From contig CAKUKU010000001.1 of the NCBI GenBank assembly GCA_934663775.1, forward strand, positions 124,001 to 188,000: 64,000 nt of DNA, given 5' to 3'. Shown in pieces: positions 17,940 through 26,043 of the stretch. The translations under genes and the position numbers were made by a program. Positions within the stretch are counted from its first letter, which is position 1. Each line of letters opens with the position of its first letter. The stretch is from an uncultured Ellagibacter sp. (lineage in GTDB: Bacteria; Actinomycetota; Coriobacteriia; Coriobacteriales; Eggerthellaceae). The notes under the pieces are model-generated. The model was not told the DNA's origin and made no database searches. It saw nothing but the letters and a program-made list of their open reading frames with translations.

Positions 17940-18965
17940 CTACGCCACGTCTTCCTCGCTCAAGCGGCCGCGGAACGTGCGGTAGACGATGACGTGGTAC
18001 ACCAACACAAGCGGCACGCCGATACACGCGATGCCCGTCATCCAAGCAAGGGAAACCTCCGAGGATGCTGCAGTCGCCGCGGTGATCGAGGCGCCCACGC
18101 CGGCAGGATCGGCAACAACGAGCGTCGGGAACATCGACGTCGCCAGAAGCCCGATAAGGCAGACCGCGCCTGCAGACTGGGCGAGAAACGCACCCAAGTC
18201 GCTCCCCTTCGCGCGGCCCAGGTAGATCGACACAATGAGAGCAATCGCGAAGAGCGCGGCGAACACGCAGGCCACAGGCCACATCGCAGGCTCGATAGCG
18301 GGACGGATGACCCCGAGCGTCATAGCGCCGCAGACCACGAACAGCACGAGCGTCGCCACCTGCAGAACACCCCCGAGCTTGCGCGCCCGCGCACGAAGGT
18401 CGCTTCCCTCGGGCGTTTTAAGCGCGATCCACAAGCACCCCGCCGTCAGGCACATCGCGAAACCGAGAAGCCCGACAAGCAGCGTGTACGGGGTGATGAG
18501 CCCCAGAAGCGGGACACCCGAGTAATCACCGTTCGCCGCCATGGGAATACCCGCGAACGCATTGCCCACGGCAACCCCGAGCAGAAGCGCCGGCAGAAAC
18601 GATCCCACGACGAAGCACACGTCCCACACGCGCGACCAGCTAGCGTCGTGGGCGCGAAACTCGAGCGAAACGGCGCGCACGATAAGCCCGAAGAGCACGA
18701 GCATCACCGCGAGGTAAAAGCCCGAGAACGTCGTGGCGTATGCCGCAGGGAACGCTGCGAACAGCGCGCCTCCCGCCGTGAGGAGCCAGACCTCGTTGCC
18801 GTCCCACACAGGGCCGATGCTGCGGCGGACATACGCGCGCTCGGTCTCGTTCTTCGCGAGGACCGGGTAGAGCACGCCCGCGCCCAAATCGAATCCGTCA
18901 AGCACGAAATAGCCCGCAATCAGCACGAAAATCAGGAAGAACCACAGTATCTGAAGGATCGTCAT
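17940..18965 (-). CDS. cydB: Cytochrome bd ubiquinol/menaquinol oxidase subunit II
   Basis: Membrane subunit of the terminal oxidase that reduces O2 to water at low oxygen. 341 residues. The N-terminus WFFLIFVLIAGYFVLDGFDLG is typical (VLDGFDLGAGVL), followed by RAYVRRSIGPVWDGNEVWLL and FSGFYLAVMLVLF. The ATG overlaps the last base of the cydA stop, so translation is coupled. No cydDC genes lie nearby. Confidence 0.95.
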   Translation of the reverse strand: MTILQILWFFLIFVLIAGYFVLDGFDLGAGVLYPVLAKNETERAYVRRSIGPVWDGNEVWLLTAGGALFAAFPAAYATTFSGFYLAVMLVLFGLIVRAVSLEFRAHDASWSRVWDVCFVVGSFLPALLLGVAVGNAFAGIPMAANGDYSGVPLLGLITPYTLLVGLLGFAMCLTAGCLWIALKTPEGSDLRARARKLGGVLQVATLVLFVVCGAMTLGVIRPAIEPAMWPVACVFAALFAIALIVSIYLGRAKGSDLGAFLAQSAGAVCLIGLLATSMFPTLVVADPAGVGASITAATAASSEVSLAWMTGIACIGVPLVLVYHVIVYRTFRGRLSEEDVA

Positions 18966-20404
18966 TACTGCTCACCACCCTTTTCACCTGCACCGGCAAC
19001 CGCAAGATTCTCATCGCCCGCCTTGGCGGCACCCTCATCGGGCCCCTGCTTCACGAAATGGGAGATGACGCGCACCCAGCCGATGAGGAGGAACAGGTAG
19101 ACCGCAAGGAACAGCCCCAGCGTGATCAAAAGCTCAGGTGCCGACACGGATTGGGAGATCGCGTCGTTCGTCAAAAGAGCCACGCCGTCGGGACCGGTCG
19201 TCGAGGGATAGACGACCCATGGCTGACGGCCTACCTCCGCCGTGATCCAACCAACTTGAATGGCCACGAACGGGAACAGTGGCGAAATGACGAACAGCTT
19301 CTGCAGCCAGCGCATCGAGCGGACACGCCCGCCTCGCATGGTGAAGACAATCGCGAGGATCGCCGTCACCATGATGAGCCCATACATGGCAACCATCAGG
19401 TGATATGTCTGGAACACGAGGTTCACGGGCTGATCGGCGACGTTCATGTCGGAGTACTTCTCCTCCTGCGCGAGCGAGTGCAGGCCCTTGTACTCGGTAT
19501 CCCACGTGCCGGTTGCAAGGAAGCTCGTCCCGCCGGGAATCGCGAACGGGGTGATCACTTTCTCGTTTTCCTCGTCCACCCAGCCGAATGCGTAGAGCGG
19601 CGGCACCTCGTCGTTGTACATGCCCTCCATCATGGCGAGCTTGGTGGGCTGCTCTTCGGACACCTGAACGGCGGACGCGTGCGCGGTCACGATCATGGCG
19701 CACGAGGCGACGATGCCGACAACAGCACCAATGCGCACCGTCTTCATGGCGAAGTCAGTGTGCTTGTTCTTGAGCAGATACCATCCGCCCAAGGCGAGCG
19801 ACGTGAACGCGCCGATGATCAGCAACGCAACGATCACATGGAAGTAGCGCGGAGCAATCGAGGGGTTCATGGCTGCTGCGAGGAAGTCGGTGATGATGGC
19901 CTTCTTTCCATCGGCTGCAAGCTCGGCGCCGGCGGGCGTCTGCATCCACGAGTTAGCGATGAGGATCCAGAGCGCACTTAGGAGGGAGCCTGCCCACACA
20001 AGCCATGCCGACACGGTGTAGAACTTGGGCGAGACCTTGTTGCGACCGAACAGCAGCACACCCAAGAACACCGACTCCAGAAAGAAGGCGAACAGCGCCT
20101 CGGCGGCAAGCGGGGCGCCGAAGATGTCGCCTACGAAGCGCGAGTAATCTGCCCAGTTCGTGCCGAAGGAGAACTCCATCGTGATGCCCGTCGCCACGCC
20201 GATGGCGAATGTCGCGGTGAAGATCTTCACCCAGAGGCGCACCGCCGCGCCGTCCTTCTCATCGCGCGAGCGGTAGTACTTCGTCGCGAAAATCGCCGTA
20301 ATCAGGCCAAGCCCAATCGAGAGCGGGACGAATATGAAGTGGTACGCAACGGTGAGCGCAAACTGGATACGTGAGAGTAAAGCAACGTCGGTCAAGATAT
20401 CCAT
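18965..20404 (-). CDS. cydA: Cytochrome bd oxidase subunit I
   Basis: Haem-bearing subunit that oxidises quinol. 479 residues. The His ligand near residue 22 is in ALTVAYHFIFVPLSIG. The proton-path pair lies in EALFAFFLESVFLG. The haem b558 His is in APRYFHVIVALL and its Met in YHLMVAMYG. The quinol-site segment is EEQPTKLAMMEG. The Q-loop after it is of the short type. The ATG at 20404 follows AGGAGGGGG. A candidate extended -10 and a Fur-like box lie upstream, suggesting iron or redox control. Confidence 0.96.
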   Translation of the reverse strand: MDILTDVALLSRIQFALTVAYHFIFVPLSIGLGLITAIFATKYYRSRDEKDGAAVRLWVKIFTATFAIGVATGITMEFSFGTNWADYSRFVGDIFGAPLAAEALFAFFLESVFLGVLLFGRNKVSPKFYTVSAWLVWAGSLLSALWILIANSWMQTPAGAELAADGKKAIITDFLAAAMNPSIAPRYFHVIVALLIIGAFTSLALGGWYLLKNKHTDFAMKTVRIGAVVGIVASCAMIVTAHASAVQVSEEQPTKLAMMEGMYNDEVPPLYAFGWVDEENEKVITPFAIPGGTSFLATGTWDTEYKGLHSLAQEEKYSDMNVADQPVNLVFQTYHLMVAMYGLIMVTAILAIVFTMRGGRVRSMRWLQKLFVISPLFPFVAIQVGWITAEVGRQPWVVYPSTTGPDGVALLTNDAISQSVSAPELLITLGLFLAVYLFLLIGWVRVISHFVKQGPDEGAAKAGDENLAVAGAGEKGGEQ

Positions 20405-20453
20405 AACGCAACCCCCTCCTTTTCGCATATGCGATGGTTGATTATTGGATGTC

Positions 20454-20488
20454 AGAATAGCACATTATCGATAACAATTCTCATTATT
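20454..20488 (-). promoter_or_regulatory. cydA promoter with Fur-like box
   Basis: On the minus strand an extended -10 TGCTATTCT lies at 20454-20462. Immediately upstream, 20470-20488 reads AATAATGAGAATTGTTATC, matching the Fur consensus GATAATGATAATCATTATC at 15 of 19 positions. The box would overlap the -35 region, the position of a repressor site. Confidence 0.5.
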
Positions 20489-20634
20489 ATTAAGATTTGT
20501 TTTCGGTAGAATCTACGGATAGAAACTATCTTATCTTTTCGTGAGTAAGCCCAGAGAAACGCATTCTGCATATCCAATCCCAATTATCCAAAACCGTCTG
20601 TCTCTGACATACTGAACGACTGCTTAGGATCAAG

Positions 20635-21177
20635 TTACTCTCTATAGTTCACTCGACAAGAAATGCTGACTGACGGGAGAAGCTCTATCCTTTTTCGCAT
20701 TCCGCTATTTAATAGTATTAAAGTATGGCGATTAAATCTGCGGAGCAGTCGCTGAGCTTTTAGGATAAGGGTCGCATCTGTAGAATCGCGCTCATGGATC
20801 ATTCTTTTCGATAGAAACGCCGCAATACGGCGATAGGGTATTTTATTTGGCAAGGCAGTCCATGCGTCACTTCCCGATAGTTTGACTGCCGCAATAACGC
20901 CCAGAATACTCTCGGGTTTAATTAACTCGGCTGAGTTTGAGTGATCGCCTTTTACTCTTATTTCATCCCGTCGAAGACAGATGATTCGATGCGCAAGTAA
21001 TTGATCGGTCTCATCTTCAAACACGCAGATGTCGCCAACGGAAAGTTTTGTTGCAGCAATAATTCGGGCACGGTCGCCCTCCTTCAAAATCGGGTACATG
21101 CATAAGCCGCTTAAACCAACGTCGAAGAAACCCCGCCGCTGAAGATTCGACTTTATAGCAATTGAACGAGGGGTCAT
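20635..21177 (-). CDS. S24/S26-family peptidase homologue with Cys in place of the nucleophile Ser
   Basis: 180-residue protein with a LexA/signal-peptidase-like core. GLSGLCMYPILKEGDRARI aligns with the usual GxSMxPxLxxGD motif, but the nucleophile position is Cys26 (TGC codon). KLSVGDICVFED, LLAHRIICL and VKGDHSNSAE follow. Short S24/S26 proteins of this kind occur in RiPP gene clusters. There is no transmembrane anchor, unlike signal peptidase I. The C-terminal ~70 residues (LSKRMIHERDSTDATLILKA) are basic and unassigned. It ends a three-gene operon after hprK-like and pqqD-like genes (5-nt gap). Protease activity is uncertain with the substitution. Confidence 0.65.
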   Translation of the reverse strand: MTPRSIAIKSNLQRRGFFDVGLSGLCMYPILKEGDRARIIAATKLSVGDICVFEDETDQLLAHRIICLRRDEIRVKGDHSNSAELIKPESILGVIAAVKLSGSDAWTALPNKIPYRRIAAFLSKRMIHERDSTDATLILKAQRLLRRFNRHTLILLNSGMRKRIELLPSVSISCRVNYRE

Positions 21178-21181
21178 GTCG

Positions 21182-21445
21182 CTAGTCCATCCACGCCTCC
21201 GCTAACAGCGAATGCGATTTGAGAATATCCAAAAGATCGTCTATGTCCTGTCTAATAGTGGAAGAATCCACACCATAGTAGTTTCTCGTTTGGCTTATGA
21301 CTTCGTCCCATGATGAGCTGGTTTGTGTCTTTCCCATTATGAATGACGCTGTTTCGTTCATTATGGCCATGTCTCCATTCGGCAAAACGAGAATGGTGCA
21401 ATCGTCGACAGTAGAAACCTCGAGTTCTTCTCTAAGCACTTTCAT
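21182..21445 (-). CDS. PqqD-like peptide-recognition (RRE-type) protein
   Basis: 87-residue protein with the PqqD layout: a short N-terminal strand region (LEVSTVDDCTILVLPNGDMAIMN in outline), then NETASFIMGKTQTSSSWDEV, and a C-terminal winged-helix part with SSTIRQDIDDLLDILKSHSL. PqqD-like proteins bind leader peptides of RiPP precursors and present them to modifying enzymes (lasso B1, PqqD). Its start overlaps the end of the HprK-like gene by 14 nt, so the two are coupled. In kinase-containing lasso clusters the same pair of families is found together. Confidence 0.72.
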   Translation of the reverse strand: MKVLREELEVSTVDDCTILVLPNGDMAIMNETASFIMGKTQTSSSWDEVISQTRNYYGVDSSTIRQDIDDLLDILKSHSLLAEAWMD

Positions 21446-22301
21446 GGTTAGCTCCCTTCAATAAAAAATCATAAAGCGCCGTCGCGCCATCAGAAGCATT
21501 CGAGTAGGTCACTTTCAGGAAGCGAATCCCATACTCGCTGCACATCTTCATGAAAAGCGCGAATGTAGCCGAAGGCTGATGTGGCCCGATTATCGAGCCA
21601 AGGATAAACGGAGCGTAATCCGATGAGTCCAGTTTTCCGACAAAGGTTGCTTCTGCGCGCTTGAACTCAGGGAACACAATCGTGGATATACCCACCAGTT
21701 GTCGGCGATCCATCTTTGCCGAGTCAAGTGCGTAGTACGATGCTTTTCCTATGGCACGATTAAAGACATCGAGACGACACGATCTCGCAAATCGAGATGA
21801 CAGGTCATGGTTCGACTCTTTCAATTGAAAGGGAAACGCTTCGTAGCATGCAGCCCCAGTTCGAATATCTACATACGCGCATTCGTCTCCGATTAGCCCA
21901 TCGAATTTAGAAAAAGCCAGGGCCAAACTTGTCTTGCCCGAACCCGAGCTCCCAGCAAACAAAACTGCGGAATCGCCGAATGCGCTCGCTGCGGCATGCA
22001 TGACGAAAAGGCTATTCGAAATGTTGTCGATAAAGGAGTCGCTTATGACACGCATGGCCACATAGGCCGCCTCCTCAATTGAGTTGCTGTTAACGAGTAG
22101 CTTATCGACACCGACAGAGTATGTGCCGTCAGGTCTGCTCATCACATTAATGGTTATCAGAGAGTTCGTACCGCTCAGCGTATCGCGCGTGGCAGCAGCG
22201 CCGAAAACAGCCCCCATATCTTTGATGAGATCAAAGCTATCGGAAACAATTAAGAAGCTGTCGAAATGAAAGCTGAGTACGATTTTGTAAGTTGCACCCA
22301 T
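21432..22301 (-). CDS. HPr kinase/phosphorylase-like ATPase of the RiPP-associated type
   Basis: 289-residue protein. The Walker A motif AGSSGSGKTSLA is at residues 116-127, preceded by HAAASAF and followed by LIGDECAYVD, as in HprK-like kinases. It lacks the HPr-regulatory N-domain arrangement of true HprK; the first 100 residues are of unknown fold. Relatives in lasso clusters (for example the paeninodin kinase) phosphorylate the precursor peptide. The ATG at 22301 is chosen for AAGGGGG upstream; an upstream in-frame start would add 17 residues. It heads the leftward operon and is divergent from the fmdE-like operon. Confidence 0.7.
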   Translation of the reverse strand: MGATYKIVLSFHFDSFLIVSDSFDLIKDMGAVFGAAATRDTLSGTNSLITINVMSRPDGTYSVGVDKLLVNSNSIEEAAYVAMRVISDSFIDNISNSLFVMHAAASAFGDSAVLFAGSSGSGKTSLALAFSKFDGLIGDECAYVDIRTGAACYEAFPFQLKESNHDLSSRFARSCRLDVFNRAIGKASYYALDSAKMDRRQLVGISTIVFPEFKRAEATFVGKLDSSDYAPFILGSIIGPHQPSATFALFMKMCSEYGIRFLKVTYSNASDGATALYDFLLKGANHESA

Positions 22302-22361
22302 GCGACCCCCTTCTGCAGTTCTATGCGCAAATATATCAACAAGATGCTCCAAATTGTATTC

Positions 22362-22390
22362 TTGACTTTAAGCTCAGATGAGAATAGTCT
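22362..22390 (+). promoter_or_regulatory. Promoter of rightward fmdE-like operon
   Basis: TTGACT (22362-22367), a 17-nt spacer and TAGTCT (22385-22390) lie in the divergent gap. The first gene starts at 22459. Confidence 0.55.
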
Positions 22391-22458
22391 TTACCTGCTC
22401 TCAGGAGTCGAAGGAGTCAGAGACCCCCTCATGGGCAAGACCTCACCAAGGAGGCAAA

Positions 22459-23025
22459 ATGGATTACGCTTCAAAAGAATTTCGAGAGCTTGTTTCGCGA
22501 GCAACATCTTTTCATGGTCATTTGTGCTCAGGATTGTATATCGGCGTTAGGATGGAAGTGATTGCGGAGCGACTGCTTAACGCCCATGGGAAAGATGAAT
22601 GGTTCGCTATCGAGGTTGAAACGGATCGATGCCCAGCAGACGGCATCTTATCTGCTGCGGGGATTTCCATCGGGCGCCGCCGCCTCAAAATGCTTGATTA
22701 CGGAAAGTGCGCAGCGCGATTTTATGACACCCGCTCGGGTGCGGGTTATAGGCTGCTGTTCAGCAGCCAGGCGAGGCCGAAGAAGAGCGATGATATTGTC
22801 GACTATTTTTCCAACATCGCAGACGACTCTCTGTTCCGCATAACGAAGATCAGAAAAGAGTTTCGTCTCTGCGACTTGCCTGGACCTATGACATCGATCG
22901 TCGCATGCGCCGACTGCGGAGAGGAAGTGCAGGACTGTCACGAGACCGCATGGAACGGGCAACTGCTATGCCGACCATGCTACGAAAAGCATTTGCGCGC
23001 GTCGGCTTACGCGGAAAAGAGATGA
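22459..23025 (+). CDS. FmdE-family protein with C-terminal zinc ribbon
   Basis: 188 residues. FHGHLCSGLYIGVRM (18-32) and DRCPADGILSAAG (56-68), then LDYGKCAARF, match the FmdE domain named after formylmethanofuran dehydrogenase subunit E. That domain is common in anaerobes without that enzyme and has no settled function; its Cys and His residues probably bind metal. A zinc ribbon follows (Cys150-x2-Cys153, Cys171-x2-Cys174). The ATG at 22459 follows AAGGAGG. It is the first gene of a rightward operon and overlaps the next gene by ATGA. Adjacency to a solute-binding fusion suggests a link to metal handling. Confidence 0.8.
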   Translation: MDYASKEFRELVSRATSFHGHLCSGLYIGVRMEVIAERLLNAHGKDEWFAIEVETDRCPADGILSAAGISIGRRRLKMLDYGKCAARFYDTRSGAGYRLLFSSQARPKKSDDIVDYFSNIADDSLFRITKIRKEFRLCDLPGPMTSIVACADCGEEVQDCHETAWNGQLLCRPCYEKHLRASAYAEKR

Positions 23026-24632
23026 GGGCAGTGATCTCCAGCAAGGCGGACCGCTCCGAAATAGGTCCTTCCGATCGAGAGCAATTAGCGATAATAATGC
23101 TAGAAACTGCCGCACAGCTCTATAGGCCCAGGCAAAGCTTTCAGACGTACCGTTTAAACGATTGGCTTGAGTTCGCTTTGTGGCTCGATGGAGCCGGCAT
23201 TCTCCTTCCTCTAGTTTCGGTAGGCGCAGCCTTCCCTTTCGATCCGGTAAGAAAGATGATACGTCAAAGGGTTGCACAATATAAAGCGAGGCAAGATCTC
23301 ATCAACAACGAACTCAAGGGGTTCTCTCGCTGCGCGAGGGAGAATCAGCTTCGATTCGTCTCGTTAAAGGGCTCATCGCTGTCAACTATTCTGTACGGCT
23401 CGCCTTATGCGCGACAAAGTACGGATATCGATATCCTGGTCGAGGCCGATGACTGCGATAAAGCGGGCTATGCAGCAAGCCTATGCGGCTTTAAACAGCC
23501 TTTGGAATACTACGCCTTGCGAGATGGAAAAAAATTGAGCGAAGGGCTTGACAGGTGGCCATTTGCTCCATTTCAAATAAGGAGAAGGTGGGACTCGGAC
23601 AGTTTGTCAGAGTACTTGAAAGTCGTCGACGGATATCCTGTCGTCATGGATATCCACGACAGGTTGTCGCAGATTAGACAGCCTGAGCTTCGAGTCTTTA
23701 GCTGGGGAACCGCTTGTGTCACTTTTGGCGACATAAAGGTGAACAGTCTGACCGGATCGACGCTGATAGCCTATCTGATTCTAGCATCATATGATGACTC
23801 CGAAGGGTATGCACCAAATAGCAAACGAGACGCTTTGGGCCTTAAGCTGTACTACGATTTACTTGCAAGCCTGTTTTCTATGGGGAAGGACTGTTTTGGA
23901 CAGGCGATAGAGCTGCTTTGCGGTCTGGGCGAAACCAGTAAAGTCGCAAAGGTAATCGCCAATCTAATCGATCTATTTCCTGAACAATTCAATTTCCTGT
24001 CAACAATAAAAATCGGTTTGCCGAGCTCCTCTTACCGGATTCGTTTCACGGACGCTTCAAGGAGAAGGGACTTTGCGCTTGCGGACGCACTTGCAAGATT
24101 AACCGGACCGCAGTGGTGCAATGAGATCAGCGAGGGAGAAGTAAAGGAAATTCGTTGGGACGTATGCGACAATGTGACGATTTCGGCGCGGATTGCAATA
24201 ATGGAGAACTTGGCGCATGTTATATGGACCGTGCCAGACGCAGTGCTTTTCGATATTGATTGCTTCGTCTTTCAACTTCGTTTGAACTTGCACGATTCCA
24301 GCTCTGGTGTTGCTGAGATACGAGCGAATATGTTTTCGGAGGGCGGAGAGATGCGCTGTGATGTAGTCACATCCCCCTGCTTTTCCCGAAGCGGGAAAGG
24401 GGACAAGACGTTCAGAGGGTCGGCCGTTGAGGTTACGGCGCTCGACTGTCCCGGAAACAGCGCACGATACGCAACCGCCTTTGACATAGGAATTGCGGCC
24501 GAAGACGCTGGCCGAAGGACGATGCTCGCAAACGGTGGCGTATTTAAAAATCACTGCGGCCCAATCTACCGCGAAGTTTGGCGAGACAGAATGACCATAA
24601 AAGGCTTTTCGATGCTTAATGTCAAGCTTTGA
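23022..24632 (+). CDS. Nucleotidyltransferase family protein (PF14907-like)
   Basis: 536 residues. Around 113-142 it reads VSLKGSSLSTILYGSP, then ARQSTDIDILVEADD, which is the LKG...R...DiDlLv pattern of the minimal nucleotidyltransferase group found in RiPP (lasso) and polysaccharide clusters; Asp135 and Asp137 would bind metal. The C-terminal ~170 residues are beta-rich (ENLAHVIWTVPDAVLFDID) and may be a separate binding domain, which makes the protein longer than typical members. The ATG at 23022 overlaps the fmdE-like stop (ATGA), indicating translational coupling. Substrate unknown. Confidence 0.72.
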   Translation: MRAVISSKADRSEIGPSDREQLAIIMLETAAQLYRPRQSFQTYRLNDWLEFALWLDGAGILLPLVSVGAAFPFDPVRKMIRQRVAQYKARQDLINNELKGFSRCARENQLRFVSLKGSSLSTILYGSPYARQSTDIDILVEADDCDKAGYAASLCGFKQPLEYYALRDGKKLSEGLDRWPFAPFQIRRRWDSDSLSEYLKVVDGYPVVMDIHDRLSQIRQPELRVFSWGTACVTFGDIKVNSLTGSTLIAYLILASYDDSEGYAPNSKRDALGLKLYYDLLASLFSMGKDCFGQAIELLCGLGETSKVAKVIANLIDLFPEQFNFLSTIKIGLPSSSYRIRFTDASRRRDFALADALARLTGPQWCNEISEGEVKEIRWDVCDNVTISARIAIMENLAHVIWTVPDAVLFDIDCFVFQLRLNLHDSSSGVAEIRANMFSEGGEMRCDVVTSPCFSRSGKGDKTFRGSAVEVTALDCPGNSARYATAFDIGIAAEDAGRRTMLANGGVFKNHCGPIYREVWRDRMTIKGFSMLNVKL

Positions 24633-24690
24633 CAGGGAACAAATTGCTACTTGTGCGCTTGCCTGAACACTCATCACTTAGGAGGGTGGC

Positions 24691-26043
24691 ATGTTTCGTT
24701 ACGAACCAAAAGGAGTATGTTGCGAGACTATCGACGTCGAGGTAGAGGGGGGTGTGGTAAAGCATGTCAAGATATACGGCGGCTGCGATGGAAACCTCAA
24801 TGCGATATGCAAATTAGTTGCGGGGCAGAAAATTGACCGTGTGGCCAAGCTCCTTGAAGGCGGGACTTGCCATCGTCACAAGGATACTTCCTGCGCTGAC
24901 CAAATGGTCAAGGCCCTAAGAGCGGCACAAGCTGAACAGCAACGCGGTATATCCCGCAGGGAATTCGCTCGATTCGCTGCATTGAGTGCCGCTGCGCTGG
25001 TTGTTGGCACGCCCGAGCTCGCCATTGCCGAACCTCAATCTCGAAAGTTTACGGATTCGCTGGGACGGCCGGTGATTGTTCCGACGACTTCGTACGCGGT
25101 CATGCCGGCAGGCGACATCGCTCAACAATTAGTGTGCACTTTATGCCCCGAGTTATTATCGTCCGTTGCGTCGGAGATCACCAAAGAGGACGCCCTGGAG
25201 CTCGTGCAGGCTGGAATAGGGGAGGTTGCCGACCTTCCAAAAACGGGAGGGGCTTCATCGAGTGGCGTTGAAGGGGTTGTGCCGCAAGCCGCCTCGTGGA
25301 CGGGAGCGAGCTTGATTTTGGATGCAGGGTTGAAGAAAGACGGTCTGGCCAACGATCTCGACGCATTGCAGGAAGAAGAAGGCGTCCCCTGCGTATTCTT
25401 AGACGTTTCATTTGGCAACCTGCCTCGAGCATATCGCATGTTGGGAGATTTGCTAGGCCGAGAGGTCCGCGCCGAGCAGCTCGCCTCGTACGTTGAGTCC
25501 GCCATGTCTCGTGCTGCGGTTGCAGGTTTAGCATCTGAGACTTCTCCGCGGGTTTTTTATGCGCCGCGCCATAACGGCGTAGAGGTTCGGAGTAGCTATA
25601 CAGTTCAAGCCGACGCAATAACACACGTTGGAGCGACGCCGATAACTTCCCCATACATATTCCCAGATAGAACGGTTGACATCGCAGCGCTTAATGAGGC
25701 CAAAGCAGATCTCATTGTCTTTGACGATACGAAATGCCTTGCTTCCCTATCGCGCAGAGAAGGGCCATCCTGGGATTGCTGGTCCCAATGCACCGCAGTT
25801 ACTCGAGGGGCTGCGGTAGTTTCTCCAGCACTGATCAATAGCTGGTTTGGATCGTTGGCGTGCGTCCAGTCAATTGGCGTATTATGGCTTGCATCTGTCA
25901 TCTGGCCTCAACACTGCGATTATGACTTGGCGAATGAAGCAAAATCATTCTACGAGCTGTTCTATAGGATGGATAAGCCCATCGAAGATTTTCATGCTTT
26001 GATTGGATTGCATAAGGAGGTGAATTATGAAAGCTGCAAGTAA
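24691..26043 (+). CDS. TSCPD domain - Tat signal - FecB/BtuF-type solute-binding protein fusion
   Basis: 450 residues in three parts. Residues 1-75 form a TSCPD domain (GVCCETIDVEVEGG, YGGCDGNLNAICKLV, GTCHRHKDTSCADQM), with Cys10, 11, 32, 40, 60 and 68; the usual TSCPDQ is TSCADQ here. Residues 87-115 hold a twin-arginine motif SRREFARF and a hydrophobic stretch ending in AIAEP. Residues ~118-450 resemble periplasmic binding proteins for cobalamin or iron chelates (TDSLGRPVIVP, VDIAALNEAKADLIVFDD, SLACVQSIGVLWLASVIWPQ, SFYELFYRMDK). A folded Cys-rich domain ahead of a Tat signal is unusual. The ATG follows GGAGGGTGG. No ABC permease or ATPase lies in the window. Confidence 0.78.
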   Translation: MFRYEPKGVCCETIDVEVEGGVVKHVKIYGGCDGNLNAICKLVAGQKIDRVAKLLEGGTCHRHKDTSCADQMVKALRAAQAEQQRGISRREFARFAALSAAALVVGTPELAIAEPQSRKFTDSLGRPVIVPTTSYAVMPAGDIAQQLVCTLCPELLSSVASEITKEDALELVQAGIGEVADLPKTGGASSSGVEGVVPQAASWTGASLILDAGLKKDGLANDLDALQEEEGVPCVFLDVSFGNLPRAYRMLGDLLGREVRAEQLASYVESAMSRAAVAGLASETSPRVFYAPRHNGVEVRSSYTVQADAITHVGATPITSPYIFPDRTVDIAALNEAKADLIVFDDTKCLASLSRREGPSWDCWSQCTAVTRGAAVVSPALINSWFGSLACVQSIGVLWLASVIWPQHCDYDLANEAKSFYELFYRMDKPIEDFHALIGLHKEVNYESCK

